Shown here one piece after another: positions 12,601 to 23,640 of a stretch of DNA of 64,000 nucleotides. The notes under the pieces were generated by a model that saw nothing but the letters and a program-made list of their open reading frames with translations, made no database searches and was not told the DNA's origin. Origin of the DNA: Alisma plantago-aquatica (taxonomy: Eukaryota; Streptophyta; Magnoliopsida; Alismatales; Alismataceae); NCBI GenBank assembly GCA_963693085.1, contig OY856412.1, positions 343,307,457-343,371,456 on the forward strand, given 5' to 3'. The translations under genes were made by a program, and so were the position numbers. Each line of letters opens with the position of its first letter. Within the stretch, counting starts at the first letter, position 1.

Positions 12601-13131
12601 TAACCAAACCTTTTAGTGTTGGCTCAAGGACCGAAACAAATGATGATGCAATATGCGGGATATGTAAGACATGGTTATAGATTTCGTACCAAGGATAGAG
12701 AATGTGGCAGAAAAACACAAAATATTGGAATTATGGTGAATGCTCAGACATAATGTTTTGCCAGTTCCAAGGACAAAAATCCTATAACGGGTCATGTTAC
12801 ATACTACAGGGTGTTAAGGGACGTTTTCAAGATTAGTTATTATGAGAAACTTAAAGTTGTATTTTTCAAATGAGACTGGGTCAATGCAAAAAAGGCATCA
12901 AAAAAATCTAAAAATGACTTCACAATGGTCAATTTAAAACATATTGCTATAACTGATCATCCATTTGCATTGGCCTCCCAAGCACAACAAGTGTTTTATG
13001 TAAAAGACATAAGTCAAAAAATTTGGAGCTTTGTTGTGCACACTACACCTCGTGATACTTATGACATGGAGGACAAGCTTCATGATAATTTCATGGATGG
13101 AAATCTCCAAGTGATTTGTAAGATATCTTAA
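9636..13131 (+). pseudogene. CACTA tnp2-type (TNPD-like) transposase, broken
   Basis: Starts MIDKSWIHEEH, matching the MDKSWI start of the transposase-associated domain. Then come HLLWNGFLTTYINWIFHGD (about 9800-9860), the ELYPG/HLKC/WSNNSFSELLELLKELL block (10040-10200), the KRLF..RHPTDSRVWK..FASDSHNVRLGL block (10530-10700) and the tnp2 core with HNLDVMHIEKNV (11280-11480). DUF4218 follows (SFFDVMEYVVIHL and RWMYPMER, 11690-11925, then CLTFCLRYL at 12090-12125), then DUF4216 (SQAQQVFYVKD near 12985). Introns are likely near 11925-12010. A SINE interrupts the gene at 10276, and other stops and shifts are present. An intact protein would cut and join CACTA ends in the nucleus. Confidence 0.9.
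10276..10380 (+). mobile_element. tRNA-derived SINE inserted in the transposase
   Basis: A segment of about 105 bases interrupts the transposase frame. It has a pol III A box-like tggttagacactcgg, a B box-like ggatcgagccc, and ends in a T-run plus A-run. The flanks aaaatcgattctgt (10261-10274) and aaaatcaatgcttg (10381-10394) are near-identical target duplications. Removing the SINE and one copy rejoins the transposase frame across K-I-(N/D)-(A/S)-C. It is not a tRNA gene: the fold after the B box is incomplete and the tail is poly(A)-like. Confidence 0.8.
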
Positions 13132-13480
13132 ATGACATGTGTGATGACTTTAACTTAGTCAGAGAAGACATGGAGGGTGCGACCTTTTATGAAGGGGGTC
13201 ATGATCCCCATCATTGATGTTATGTAACTCTTTTTGTTTTATTAGTTGGGTCAAATAGTGGAAACACTTATGTTATTCTTTTACCTGGTTATACATTTGT
13301 TGCACAATTTTTTCCTTTTGGGTTAATCTGCTTAATGAGTTGGCGTGTTGGATGTTAGCTTCATCAGCAACATATAAATATTATTGAAATTTTAAATTTT
13401 ATTTGAGGAACACAATTATAGAATGTATGCCATGATTTCAGTTTGTAATTCAATATTTTCGATATCAATTGTCTTTTTAG

Positions 13481-15035
13481 GAGAATGAAAAGACACAGTC
13501 AGCTATTGTCTCCACTTACTGACGATGCCTACAATGAAGGATTAACTCATCGGAGTATGATAGGTAAAATAAAAAATTACATCATTTAATATCTTTCTTA
13601 GAACCACTCATATCATCATTTTAGTTGTAGGTATATCCAAAAGACCAAAAGGAGGATATCTTGGTTCGATAAATGCTGATTGGGGGTGTTCAAGTGCAAA
13701 AGAAGGACTTAGAAACAGCAAAACCGCGGCAGGATCAACTGCAAACAACAACAAAAGTTCTTCTTTGATCCTTGTAAAAGAAAAAAATCCCTCCTTGTTA
13801 AATGATGGAGTTGGTACCGTTGGTAAAAGTCATGTGGTGGCAAACCCAAATAATGCTAGAGAAGGAAGTCATTCTAAAAGACACTTAGAAAAAAGAAGTC
13901 ATCCAGGAGTACTTGTAGGAGAAAGTATGCAATGTTTGGTAAATGATGTCAGTAACAATCAAGAGGTTGAAATTGATAATTTAGATAATGATCAACATTC
14001 TGTTGTTGATTCTCCTACTCGTGATCTTGGGTAGAATGAATGTAAGAAAATTTAGATACAAATATGCTTTACATTTTTCACAAACTATTACTTATTTATA
14101 TGTGTATAATATGTATATCCTTATAAATGCTTGTATTATATTCATGATTTTGTAGGGGGAGCTACAAATAATAAAATAAGGGGCTATTCTAAGTGTATCC
14201 GATTATGGGGTAAGATAGGGGATAAAAAGCTGCCAATAACTTTGGATGAGAATGGAGATCCAATAGGACCACATCAGAATGACCTATCTTCCTTTTTGGG
14301 AACTATTGCTAGAAATTCTAATCTTGCACCACTAAACTATCTTGATTGGCGACAAGTACCTGTAGAAAACAAAACCGCTATATGGAATTATGTGGAGGTA
14401 ATTCTAGTCTTAGAAATATAATATAATGTTGTGAATTTTTTATTTAAAAAGTATTCTTTTGTTAAAGACCAAGTTTGTTATCGACATAAAGGGGAAGAAT
14501 TCAGTTTTGCAAACAGTGAGGGATTGTTGGAGAAACTTCAAAGCGAATATAAAAAAAACCACTATATGTGACACAAAGAAAATTCTGACCGACTAAATGA
14601 TTGCCCCTCCCGTGTTGATCTTGATCAATGGAAATTTCTTATGAATTAATGGGATTGTGACGATGGAAAGGTAAACAATTTCTTCTTTAACTCTGTAGAA
14701 TGTAATAGTGTATATTTCATATAATTATATTATAATTCATTATATGTAGTTAAGGAGTGCTAAAAACATTATGAGCAGAAAGTTTGTAATGACGACACAT
14801 ACATCAGGATCAAAGTTGTATGCTTGTGTGAAGGCTACAATGAGTTATCTTGTGGTTGAAATGTGCATTACACTTTCATACTACTAAGCTCATATATGCT
14901 ACTATTGATAAAAATAGTTACAAGAAAAGAAAAACAGTGGCAATGTTAGCAGATTAGATTTGTTTCAGGCCACCCATTTGAAGAAGGATGGTACTATTGT
15001 CGATGCAAAATCTGTAGAATTGATTGTACGTAAGC
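13481..15035 (+). pseudogene. CACTA second gene (TNPA-like, Ptta/En/Spm domain), broken
   Basis: The first piece (13481-14034) is low in complexity and polar. After an intron-like gap, 14152-14421 reads RGYSKCIRLWGKIGDKKLPI, then DENGDPIGPHQNDLSSFLG and WRQVPVENKTAIWNYVE. This matches the plant transposase (Ptta/En/Spm) domain with its G.P.G.......LG....... W..VP....... W order. The next pieces are KFVIDIKGKNSVLQTVRDCW (14470-14530) and QATHLKKDGTIVDAKSVELI (14968-15027), matching the same family (THxKKDG). Stops occur between pieces. In active elements the product binds the subterminal repeats and helps transposition. Confidence 0.8.
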
Positions 15036-16030
15036 AATCATTTAACAATTTTTTTTTGGTCGGCCAAAACTCTTGTTGCTTTTTTTCATTTTTGCTTTAA
15101 GTGTCTGAACAAAAAACTTGTTGATTCCAAAAGTGGAACCAACTCAAAAAAGAGCAAACTAACTATCTTTACATCAAAAGAAGTCAACCAAAAAGCTCAC
15201 AACAGGAGAGGAGATAAGATGGAGGAGCCATAACAGAAGAAAGGTAGAGCCTTCATGAAACCACAGCAGTTGACATCAACTGGGGATAGACATCACTTCC
15301 AGTGAAAACCAACCAACCACAGAAGGAAGGATAACCAAGGCGCATCCAACAAGAGCAGAGTAGAAGAGAAGAATCATCACTCCAGCTAGAGCATGAAGGA
15401 TAGAAAAGTTGCTTGAAAGAGTTCTGCCACTCCCGCAGGATAAAACTCATCCATTCAAGCCAAACCGAAAGAACCAAAGCTGCAACCAGCATGAAGGATA
15501 GAAAAGTTGCTTGATCGATCACAAGGGATCAATCAGGAAGGATCACCAACCGAACAATAAATCATCATAAGAAGATCACAACCATAACTGATCACCAGAG
15601 AGAGGGGAGCAACCAGCATCATCTCAACCTTCATTTCTGAATCCAGCAGCAGCAACAGATAGCCTTAACGCAGGCAAACCAGCAAGAACACCAGCAGAAA
15701 CAAAACTAATCAGCACACCAGCCCATCCATGATAGAGCATCAAAACAACTAAATGAGAACCAGCAGCAGAAGCTTCCAAGAAACCCAGCAGCAGGTCATC
15801 CACAGAAAAAAGATAAGGAATACCAGCAGCAGCATCAACAGAAAACAGGAACCGGAAGCCTAAATGCAAGCAACTAGCAGCACCTTCAGTAGAAAGAACC
15901 AACAGCTGCAACAACAGATAAAGATCGAGCACAAGGTATCATCCAGGTAGGGATCAACAACCGAACAACAAAACAACAAATTTATTTTTCATTTAATGAA
16001 TATATTCTAATTAATATTGTAATGTATCAC
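15036..16030. repeat. GC-richer segment with internal direct repeats inside the CACTA element
   Basis: From about 15236 to 15960 base composition shifts: cag/agc-rich and visibly richer in G+C than its AT-rich flanks. Two short direct repeats occur inside. One is tgaaggatagaaaagttgct (15393 and 15489). The other is about 55 bases beginning gatcgatcacaagg (about 15514) and gatcgagcacaagg (about 15923), ending caaccgaacaa in both. The composition and the place between the TNPA-like gene and the captured NFS1 piece suggest a captured or rearranged host fragment, but I recognise no protein. 15036-15235 is Lys-rich in translation and may be the end of the TNPA-like gene. Confidence 0.5.
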
Positions 16031-16056
16031 AACCTCCTCTTCATCAAACTTCTGTA

Positions 16057-16251
16057 ATGGAGACCCTTCTGCTTTCCTACAGTGGCCTTCTGGGCATATT
16101 CCTTGTGGATTCGCACAAAGTGGATGCTACCATCAACTTAATGGCGCTTGAGATCCACAACATACAAAAGTACAAAACATATACATTGTTAGAAGAAATG
16201 CCAATATATTCTGATCCATGGGATTCACCAACCAAAACTAATCGTACATGA
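16057..16251 (+). other. Short open frame upstream of the NFS1 piece, unassigned
   Basis: A 64-codon frame starting METLLLSYSGLLGIFLVDSH. The stretch VDSHKVDATINLMALEIH is vaguely like the region VDVNKMxVxLMSLSGHKIYG of plant cysteine desulfurases, which would agree with the clear NFS1 match just downstream. The resemblance is weak and the following residues do not match. It may be captured host DNA of another source. Confidence 0.25.
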
Positions 16252-16264
16252 ACCTCTACATGAG

Positions 16265-16453
16265 TTGCCAACAGGAAATGCTGCAACTCGAGCTCTGGGA
16301 GTTGATGAGGACATGGCACATACCTCTATCATGTTTGGGATTGGACGATTCACCACTAAAGATGAGATTCATAGGGTTGTTGAACTCACTATGAATTCGG
16401 TGGAGGAACTAAGGGAGATGAGCCCTCTTTATATTGTGCTTTGTAGTCTGTAG
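16265..16453 (+). pseudogene. Captured fragment of a mitochondrial cysteine desulfurase gene (NFS1-like)
   Basis: The frame reads RALGVDEDMAHTSIMFGIGR, then FTTKDEIHRVVELTMNSVEE and LREMSPLY. This is the C-terminal part of plant NFS1/IscS, where RALGxDEDxAHTSIRFGxGRFTT and LREMSPLYEM are near invariant. The enzyme takes sulfur from cysteine for Fe-S cluster assembly in mitochondria. Here only about 50 residues match. The catalytic-Cys loop before RALG and the C-terminal tail after SPLY are missing, and the conserved Arg of SIRFG is Met. It lies between the TNPA-like gene and the CACTA end, so it was probably captured by the transposon. It cannot encode a working enzyme. Confidence 0.85.
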
Positions 16454-16659
16454 TGAATAGATGTAGTCAGAAGAAGATATTGAATACATGTGTCTTTTTT
16501 CCATGCATATTGTAAAACAGGGGCCAGGTTAATGTCCTCCCCATGTGTACTCATTGTTCAAATATAAATAAAAGTATCATTGCTGACATTGTAAGAACAA
16601 CCCCATCTTGATTAACATTCATTTGTTTTCTTATTGAAAACCACTCTATATTGGCAAGC

Positions 16660-17090
16660 GACTGACTGGATACATAATGTCTCTTACTACATATGTATGT
16701 ATAGTACTTGGTGTCTTTCACTACACACTAGCTATAATTACATGTGTAGCAAGTGCTAATTTTTTCTATACATGAAATACAAATACCAATTGTAATAAAT
16801 GCCATCTCTCCCTACATATCATAGGTACAAATTGAATTGTAGTCATACATTTGGCTACAATTGAAACTACATGTTTATGTGTAAGGACATTTTTACCTAC
16901 AATTAGAGTTACATATGAATTTGTAGGCAGATGAATAACTAACTACATCTTTCAAAAATGTATCCTAAACAATTAGCTACAAGGGTATATTATAAATGTA
17001 AGGATAAATGTAGCCAAAGCTTTTAGCTACATATTTTGGGGTTTTCGCAACAATTTTTTTTTGTAGTTAAAGACCATATTTTTTGTAGTG
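16660..17090 (+). repeat. CACTA subterminal repeats and right terminal inverted repeat
   Basis: Many copies of short units such as tagctacat, ctacaatt and tgtag, in both orientations, fill this zone, typical of the TNPA-binding subterminal regions of CACTA elements. The last bases (17079-17090, attttttgtagtg) are the complement of CACTACAAAAAAT. The next three bases (agt, 17091-17093) are the candidate 3-base target duplication. The stretch 16454-16660 before this zone has no recognised content. Confidence 0.85.
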
Positions 17091-17989
17091 AGTATATTGT
17101 TTGTCTATAGGTGAATGTAGAGTATAAAAAAAAATACAATTTTTGTTGTCATTTCCTATCATTGAGTGTAAAAGAAACTATGCCAAAATGGATTTTATGG
17201 TAGATCTTCCAAATATATACAATATTTGAGTATTTCATCACTATTTGACTAATTTGACTCACTTTTTTTCATTTAAAAATACCTACTCATTGAATAAGTC
17301 ATCACAAATATACATGAATGATCTTGTTATAATGAATGGTATACTGTCAACTACTGTATCAATAAGGAGTACAATTTATGAGCATGTTTTTAGATCATTG
17401 TCATTAAGCATTTGGTGCAAGTGAGATTTATCACAACTTTTTACCATCAGACAAATTGGTACGCGAGAAAGAAAGACACAAACATTAGAAGACCTTTTGG
17501 GATATTATTTGCATTACTTCCTTTGTAGTTAGATATCCACTTCAATTTTGAGATAGTTTTACTACAACTAAGTGTACTAAAGAAGTATATATATGGCGCC
17601 ATAAATACATGGGCATCATATATGTGAATATTAAGGGTTTGGTCTTGAGTTTGTGCAACATACGACTAAGAATGTGTATATATTATGCAATAGTTGAATG
17701 TAGCACATGATAGAAATAAGTCATATTTTGAGAACCATAGAATCATACTCGAATTCTAGGTTTGGTATAATGTTTTCTTTATTGTACATCTTAGTCTTTA
17801 TTGTACATCATAGAAGGGTGTATTGGTGAAATAAGGGTAAGCTTTCTCCCAGGTATATTTAGCCTTATCCTATCATATAGTGAGTTGGAAAAGTTACCTA
17901 CAAATACAATTTGCCACCATAAATGAGTAGTTTGCAAGAGGTATTCTATGTCTCTTTTGTTAGGACGTGTCATCCTGATGCATAATATA
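17091..17989 (+). pseudogene. Chromovirus K integrase remnant
   Basis: Read almost without a frame change from the CACTA end: LLSFPIIECKRNYAKMDFMV (matching LLQPLPIPEWKWExIxMDFV) at 17130-17190. Next, LTNLTHFFSFKNTYSLNKSS and QIYMNDLVIMNG (matching LTKSAHFLPxKTTYSxxKLA and xYIxEIVRLHG), then VSIRSTIYEHVFRSLSLSIW, and ERKTQTLEDLLG near 17475 (matching ERTIQTLEDML). After a weak stretch come NKSYFENHRIILEF (about 17710), GKLSPRYI and FYVSFVRTCHPD (17945-17980). This is the integrase core and C-terminus of a Ty3/gypsy chromovirus. The part upstream was displaced by the CACTA insertion and is outside the window. Confidence 0.8.
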
Positions 17990-19834
17990 TGTTATACCAG
18001 GAGAAGTCTAGTTGGACATTGATTTTTGTATGAAGATGGCCAATTTTGATCCTACATAGGTGATGTATTTCTTGAGAGTGATCATGTTATGATTGTAACG
18101 AGGATATATTTTGTATAATTTACATATTAATAAAAGGAAATTATACTTATTATGTTTGTTTTATTATTGTATTAATGAATAAATGTAGTATGTCCTTAAT
18201 GCAATAATTTCCTCCGAATATTTTGACTACATGACATATGGTTTGGGATGAGGACTTGAACATGAGATCAAATGCATATTGAAGAGTATTAATTCTTAAT
18301 AAGGTCCCTATTCAATTACTATTGCAGACATCATATGTCAACAATAAGAAATTAGACTAGTGTGAAAGTGGAATGATGGCTATGTCTTTCTACTCATGAT
18401 ATCGAATATTAATTCAGATACATTGGTACCCTTATGAGAACACATTTTACTATAGGATTCCATAGTAGAATAAAACATTTAAGACATGTCATGGAAGTTG
18501 GAGTTGTATCTCAATGTGAAACTGGTGAAATCAATCATTAAACCCAAAGTGACTATAATGATCACATGTTGGTTTGTGTACTATAACCCTAAACAAAATG
18601 ACTCTAAATAAGGGTTGCTATACATGTAGGGGTTATTTTTCCTATGACACTTTTGGATCATTTTGAGTGATGTTGATGTTATTTGCCCCTCAATTAGAGT
18701 GATATATTAGACACTTGATAAGTTCTACTACAAATGGCATGTCTATGATCATGTGAGCCAATATATGATATTGAGCTCACACAATGTCAATATTCTGCCA
18801 TCACTCAGGAAAAAAAGTTTCAATGTTAAGAGGATGAAAACTACATTGCTTGATTTCAATTTGGATATTTCTAGAAAAGTAATATTATGGTCACCATAAC
18901 ATTATTCACTTATATGCTAAAGTTTTTCTCAACTTATTATGTTTACTTTGGAAGCAATGGTGTGTTGCTAGATACTTCTCTTTCCTTGTGAGGTATGGAC
19001 ATCACTGTCAGTGTAATTATGAACCTACGAGGTTACACATGTAATGATTCACAAGGGAATTGAATCTCACAATATAAAACATCATTATAATGGCTTGGAA
19101 TCATGTATACATTGATTACTTCCTCAATAAGATCAATGGATTAATTTATGGTCAAACAATTTATTGATGACCTTTCTATGAAAGTGGCCAATTGGTTGAT
19201 TGTATATCCTTGTCCATAAATTGGATAGAAGTCAGAAATGAACAAGGAACTAAGTGATCTAAGATAGGATTTGTCAATTGGATCAAGATCAGAAGTTGTA
19301 TGATCTGTCCAAGTGAATGGTTTGGAGTCCTAATAGACCAATACAGTTGTTGTTTTATTTATCCTAGTTTGATTCTACTTTGATTTGAAATTATAAATCA
19401 GATAGGATTTTTCAAAAATCCAAGCCCAGTCCAACATAAAGGGGTGGATTTCCATGGGGAGGGAGATATATTTTCACACATTGAGACAAAGGTTGTCTTA
19501 GAGTTCTTCCTATTAGATGTATAAAAGCCTATCCCAGAGACCACAACTCACAATGGGAGGAGAAGGTGAGAAATCAATGGTATAATGTCAACAGATCAAA
19601 GTTCTACTTCTTCTTGGTGACCACAGTGGTGCATTGAGAGCAGACACATTAACATGGATGAATAAGAGTGTAAGGCCTTTGGACTATGCTTGAAGACAAT
19701 CTATTTCTCCAAGGAGAAGATAAGGTGTTACAAGGTGACTACTATAACAATGACTTCACATATGAATCCAAAAGTGTAATTTGTACACCAACATATGATA
19801 TGTCTATTCATTGAACAATGAGTGTGTACTAACA
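17990..19834 (+). repeat. Solo LTR C, copia family related to A/B
   Basis: This 1.84 kb lies between two parts of the K coding region. It carries, in the same order, diverged versions of landmarks in the B LTR: catgacatatg...gaggacttgaacatgagatc; ctactcatgatatcgaat; gatatattagacac...tatgatattgagctcacac; gaacctacgaggttacacat. It begins tgttatacc and ends ctaaca, with atatat on both sides (17985-17990 and 19834-19839), compatible with a 5-base target duplication. No internal region, primer site or second LTR is present, so it fits a solo LTR left by recombination. Boundaries are uncertain by a few bases. Confidence 0.55.
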
Positions 19835-19837
19835 TAT

Positions 19838-20123
19838 ATTAGGCATCCTATCTATCCATTTAAAATGTTGATGTTTTAGTTCTGGGACAAATCCATTGAC
19901 TATAGTTTTGTTGGAAGAAAATATTATATTTTTGATGTTCCCCCTTTCCGTAAAACCCTACAAGATGTGCACAAAAACTAAAAAGGAAAGTTATACAAAT
20001 AGATAAGGTTTTATAATCATCATAAAGGTGTTGAAGACACCACATGGAAGTTTGAAGAGAAGATACATCAAATGTACCTATCATTATTTTAGAATTTTGA
20101 AGGAAAAGTCCTTTTAGGAGGAG
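19838..20123 (+). pseudogene. Chromovirus K chromodomain and C-terminus
   Basis: Continues the integrase interrupted at 17989. The frame gives HPIYPFKMLMF and DKSIDY (matching HxVFHVSMLRKY and DPSHVIDY). After a stop it gives RFYNHHKGVEDTTWKFEEKI and HQMYLSLF (matching VxWxxHxGVEEATWExEExM and RxxYPxLF), then NFEGKVLLGG. This is the chromodomain-type tail of Tekay/Del-like chromoviruses, which targets integration to modified histones. It ends at a polypurine tract. Confidence 0.75.
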
Positions 20124-20218
20124 ATAGTTATAAGGCCCCAAAAGGTTTCCTTAATCTTACCTTGTTTTCGTTATTTGTGTGATATATTGAATTTATGGTG
20201 AATCAAATTGGAGTTAGA
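20116..20218 (+). repeat. Polypurine tract and first bases of the K 3' LTR
   Basis: The tract aggaggagata (20116-20126) is followed by gttataaggccccaaaag, resembling the TGTAAGGCCCC LTR start that follows the polypurine tract in many chromoviruses. About 90 bases later copia B begins. The LTR should resume after 56932. Confidence 0.55.
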
Positions 20219-20220
20219 TA

Positions 20221-22227
20221 TGTGTGTATGTATTCCCATAGAGAAAATCATATGATGATTTTCATGGATAATTAATGATAGAGGTAATTCCTTCTATTAT
20301 ATTTGTTTCAATCATGAGATGATGACACAAATATAATAGATACCTAATGAATGATGTTACTCGATGACATATGTCTTCAGGTTGAGGACATGAAAAATGA
20401 GATTATATGTATGATAAGTGTACATATGTTCTTGTTTTGTCCCTAGTCATATGTTATAGTGGAAGCCATATATTATTGTGGAAGCACAATAGAGGACAAT
20501 AGTACATAGGACTTGAGTTTATGTTGACTGATTACAATGTCTCATTAGTCATGATATATGATATCAAATAAAGCACACATGTACATGTTAGAAAAAAATT
20601 TATCAGACATACCCACCTTGAGAGTGATACATGGAATCATGGAATGGTAGTCTTAATAAGCTCTCATAGTAATAGTGGTGATTGTGGTTCTTAGGCCTAA
20701 GAACACTACATCCATAACATAATATTTTTCATACTTTGACATAATCCATTGTCACCTTGAATAAGGGTTGAAATAAGTGTGATGCTCAGGTGCATTGTGA
20801 CACATGGGGATTTAGTGTGACTAATATAAATGGGATTTTTCCCTCCTACATGAGATTGATAGGTATGACACAGATAATCAAGACCGAGAAATGTATGGCC
20901 ATACTCACATGATTCAATATATGATATGTGAACTCACATGCATCTCATACAATGTGGTCTAGTTCAACGAACAATGATTGAATGTTAAAGAGGATCACAA
21001 TTTCATGCCTTGAGTTTAATATGGATATGAAAGACAAATGAACTATTCAATCATGGTAACACTAATCACAGATTGTAGGTTGAATTTGTTCTCCAACATT
21101 CTGAATTACATGGGTAGAAATGATGTATTTCTAGATACCATTCATTACTTATGATGTCATAAGTTTGTTATGGACATTCTTTGCCAACGTAATTTGGGAC
21201 CTATAGGGTCACACACATAGGATTCACTTGGAATAGGAGTTTATTCATGAATGATGTTTAATTTTATTACTAAAGTGTTTAGTTATTAAATTTAAACAAC
21301 ACGGGTTCAAAATTGACAGACTAGACTTTGAACTAACTGATTTAAGTGTTGAACTGACCATTTGTAGTGTCAGGTTAGTTGGAAACATCATTGGTTGAAC
21401 AATGCCTGAACCAGGACATGAACTGATCACTGATCAGTTCATGGTCCCAAACAACCAGTTCATGGTCAATTCAATTGGATCAAGTATTGATTTTGACATC
21501 ATGTTTTGTATTAATAGAATTTTGAATGCCAATGTAATTCAAAAAAGGACAGAAGCAATCGATTCAAGACATGAGCTGATTGTCTCAACTTTGAATTGAC
21601 CGATTAGATAGTGAACCAACCAGTTCATCGTTCGTATCCAAAAAATTTGTGAATTCTATATCTTCGAATCCCAAACTGACTTGAAACCCTGACCCTAGCC
21701 CTCCTATAAATAGAGCAGTACCGGGGACTTTCCAAACACAACAATAAGCTCTAACAATTCTATTGCTATCAAGTTGAGCTAACCAATAGAGAGATTGAGC
21801 AAGTCCAACCTATAAAAGGGAGAGATCACAAGGGAGGTACAATTGGGGAAAAGCAAATCAATTATAGCAAATTGACATTCGAAGGGACAATGCATTCTTG
21901 TTGGCTCTAGTGCCACACATTGGAGTTCCTAGTGGTCTATGTGGACTGCTATAGAGGTAAGGAGGCTATTACATGCTGTTAAGAGGTTAGTGGTGTTGCA
22001 ACAGGAGGTCATTGTTGAGGACTGTTTGAGTGCTTCTTAAAAAAGAAGCACGTTGCTTCTTGGAGAAAAATCATGCTACAACTTAAGGAGTAGTGACTGG
22101 ACTTACTCCAGGACTAGGTATAACTCTTATTACCATATTCTGTAGGAACATTTTTGATGTAATCTTACTGATTAGGGAATCATGCATTAAATTCTATTGC
22201 CTTATATGTTGTCCCCATTTTGCAACA
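20221..22227 (+). repeat. Copia B 5' LTR
   Basis: Begins TGTGTGTATGTATTCCC, close to the family start TGTTGGTATGTATGCCC, and ends gcaaca, followed after one base by the primer site. Long stretches match the B 3' LTR (for example 20590-21240 against 27690-28345), and, reversed, the A LTRs. U3 holds GATCRGTTC-like motifs at 21290-21640 and a TATA box at 21705. The many differences from the other LTR indicate that B is an older insertion than A. Confidence 0.85.
21705..21713 (+). promoter_or_regulatory. TATA box of the copia B LTR
   Basis: tataaatag, in the sequence cctcctataaatagagcag, downstream of the motif-rich U3 and about 520 bases before the LTR end. It is a normal placement for an LTR promoter. 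Confidence 0.6.
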
Positions 22228-22228
22228 A

Positions 22229-22241
22229 TGGTATCAAAGCC
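22229..22241 (+). other. Primer binding site of copia B
   Basis: tggtatcaaagcc, one base from tggtatcagagcc, the complement of the initiator-Met tRNA 3' end, just after the LTR end caaca. Confidence 0.85.
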
Positions 22242-23640
22242 ATGTCAATTTATGGTGTATCATGAATTTGATTTGATACGATCAAATGTATTTTATTGCA
22301 TATGATGTGGATATTAAACTGGTTAATGTGCATATCCGATTAGATACGTCATGGAATTTTGAGAATATAAATATATATATACATGATACAATGTATATGC
22401 AATCACTATGTGTTGACCTAAAAGTGTTTTGATGGTGTATATTAGAGCATGGTTGTGGGCAAAACCCATGTGGATTGTGTGCATGGTTGTTTGATTTATT
22501 TCCTGATGTTACTCAATTTCCATACTGAGCCTCTCCCCTCCTTTCAAAATGTAAATTAATTCCTTTCTTCCTTTTTCCCCTTGAATGTAACTCGAGGTTT
22601 TCCCTTCTACAACATAATATGGAATAGGATAGTTTTATTTTTATTCTGACATGAGAATACATTCTTCACTAGACGAACCATCCAGATCGTGAGACTAATC
22701 GATCAGCTAGAGGACCAAGGAGGCCATATGACAGAAGGAACTAATTGATCGATGGCCCAACTGATTGTCTAGAGAGTGCAGACATCGGTTGAACTTGAGA
22801 AATAGACAACCATTTTAAGAGATCAATCGACCAAATAGGAGATGGGTCGATCGGTTCAAGAGTTGAACTAATAAACCTGGACTGGTTCCAAAACAAATTT
22901 CTACAAGAACATGTTGTATATATGACGTTAACCTTAGGTGGTAGCAATTCCTTGTGGCTCCAAGGAATTGCATTAGATTGGCATAAACCATCGCTCAAAT
23001 ATTTCTGATTGCATGTTGTTCATTTGTGGTTGTAGTGTGTATATGATGCATAAGTATGCAATGATCAGATATGTATGTTTACTTATATATAAAATCCCTC
23101 GATAAATATTAAGTCTAATATGCTTTCCATAAGTATCAGACATGAAAAGCTTGATCTACCAAGTGTTGTTTATGCCAAAGTGTGGTGCATCGTCTATCTC
23201 ATGGAAGTGTGATGGTAGATATGTAGACCAGCCAAAGCAGGGTAAATACTCTATTATGTTGGCTTTGGGTGAAGCTTAACTAGCCAATCTTAATGAGATT
23301 AATTACCTAGAAGCATGGAGATTGATTGTGACAAGGAGTTATGCACACCATCTATCTAAGAGTTGCATGAGATGCAATTGACAAATGTTGTCTTCATAAA
23401 TAGTCAAGACGGTCAGTGAAGGTTGACTCATGATTTGATGAAATATGTATCTTGGCTCATTTGAAAATTGAACATTGTAGTCTTCCGAATTGGTAGTGAG
23501 GGATATTAATTTGAAAAAATAGTGGTAATGATAATTAATTAAAGGACCAATTCATATCAATACTTCTATAAAATCAAATCAAAATGTTTTAACAAAGTTG
23601 CAAAATTTTCTTATGTGGAATCTAATGGCAAACATAAACA
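22242..23640 (+). other. Copia B leader
   Basis: No protein is supported. It holds a patch of gatcgatc/gatcggttc motifs (22680-22880). It also matches the A leader in opposite orientation; for example 23180-23480 (tttatgccaaagtgtggtgc onward) corresponds to about 5050-5380 reversed. It is the untranslated leader between primer site and gag. Confidence 0.6.

Larger units (their letters stand above)
9636..17090 (+). mobile_element. CACTA (En/Spm) transposon, left end not found
   Basis: The element contains a tnp2-type transposase, a TNPA-type second gene, host-derived fragments, a subterminal repeat zone and a right end reading ...ttttttgtagtg, the complement of the CACTACAAAAAA terminus. The right end abuts chromovirus integrase coding sequence at 17091, so the CACTA element inserted into K. 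No CACTACAA terminus is visible between 1 and 9636; the left part is probably displaced by copia A or lies outside the window. The start given is only the transposase start. Confidence 0.85.
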
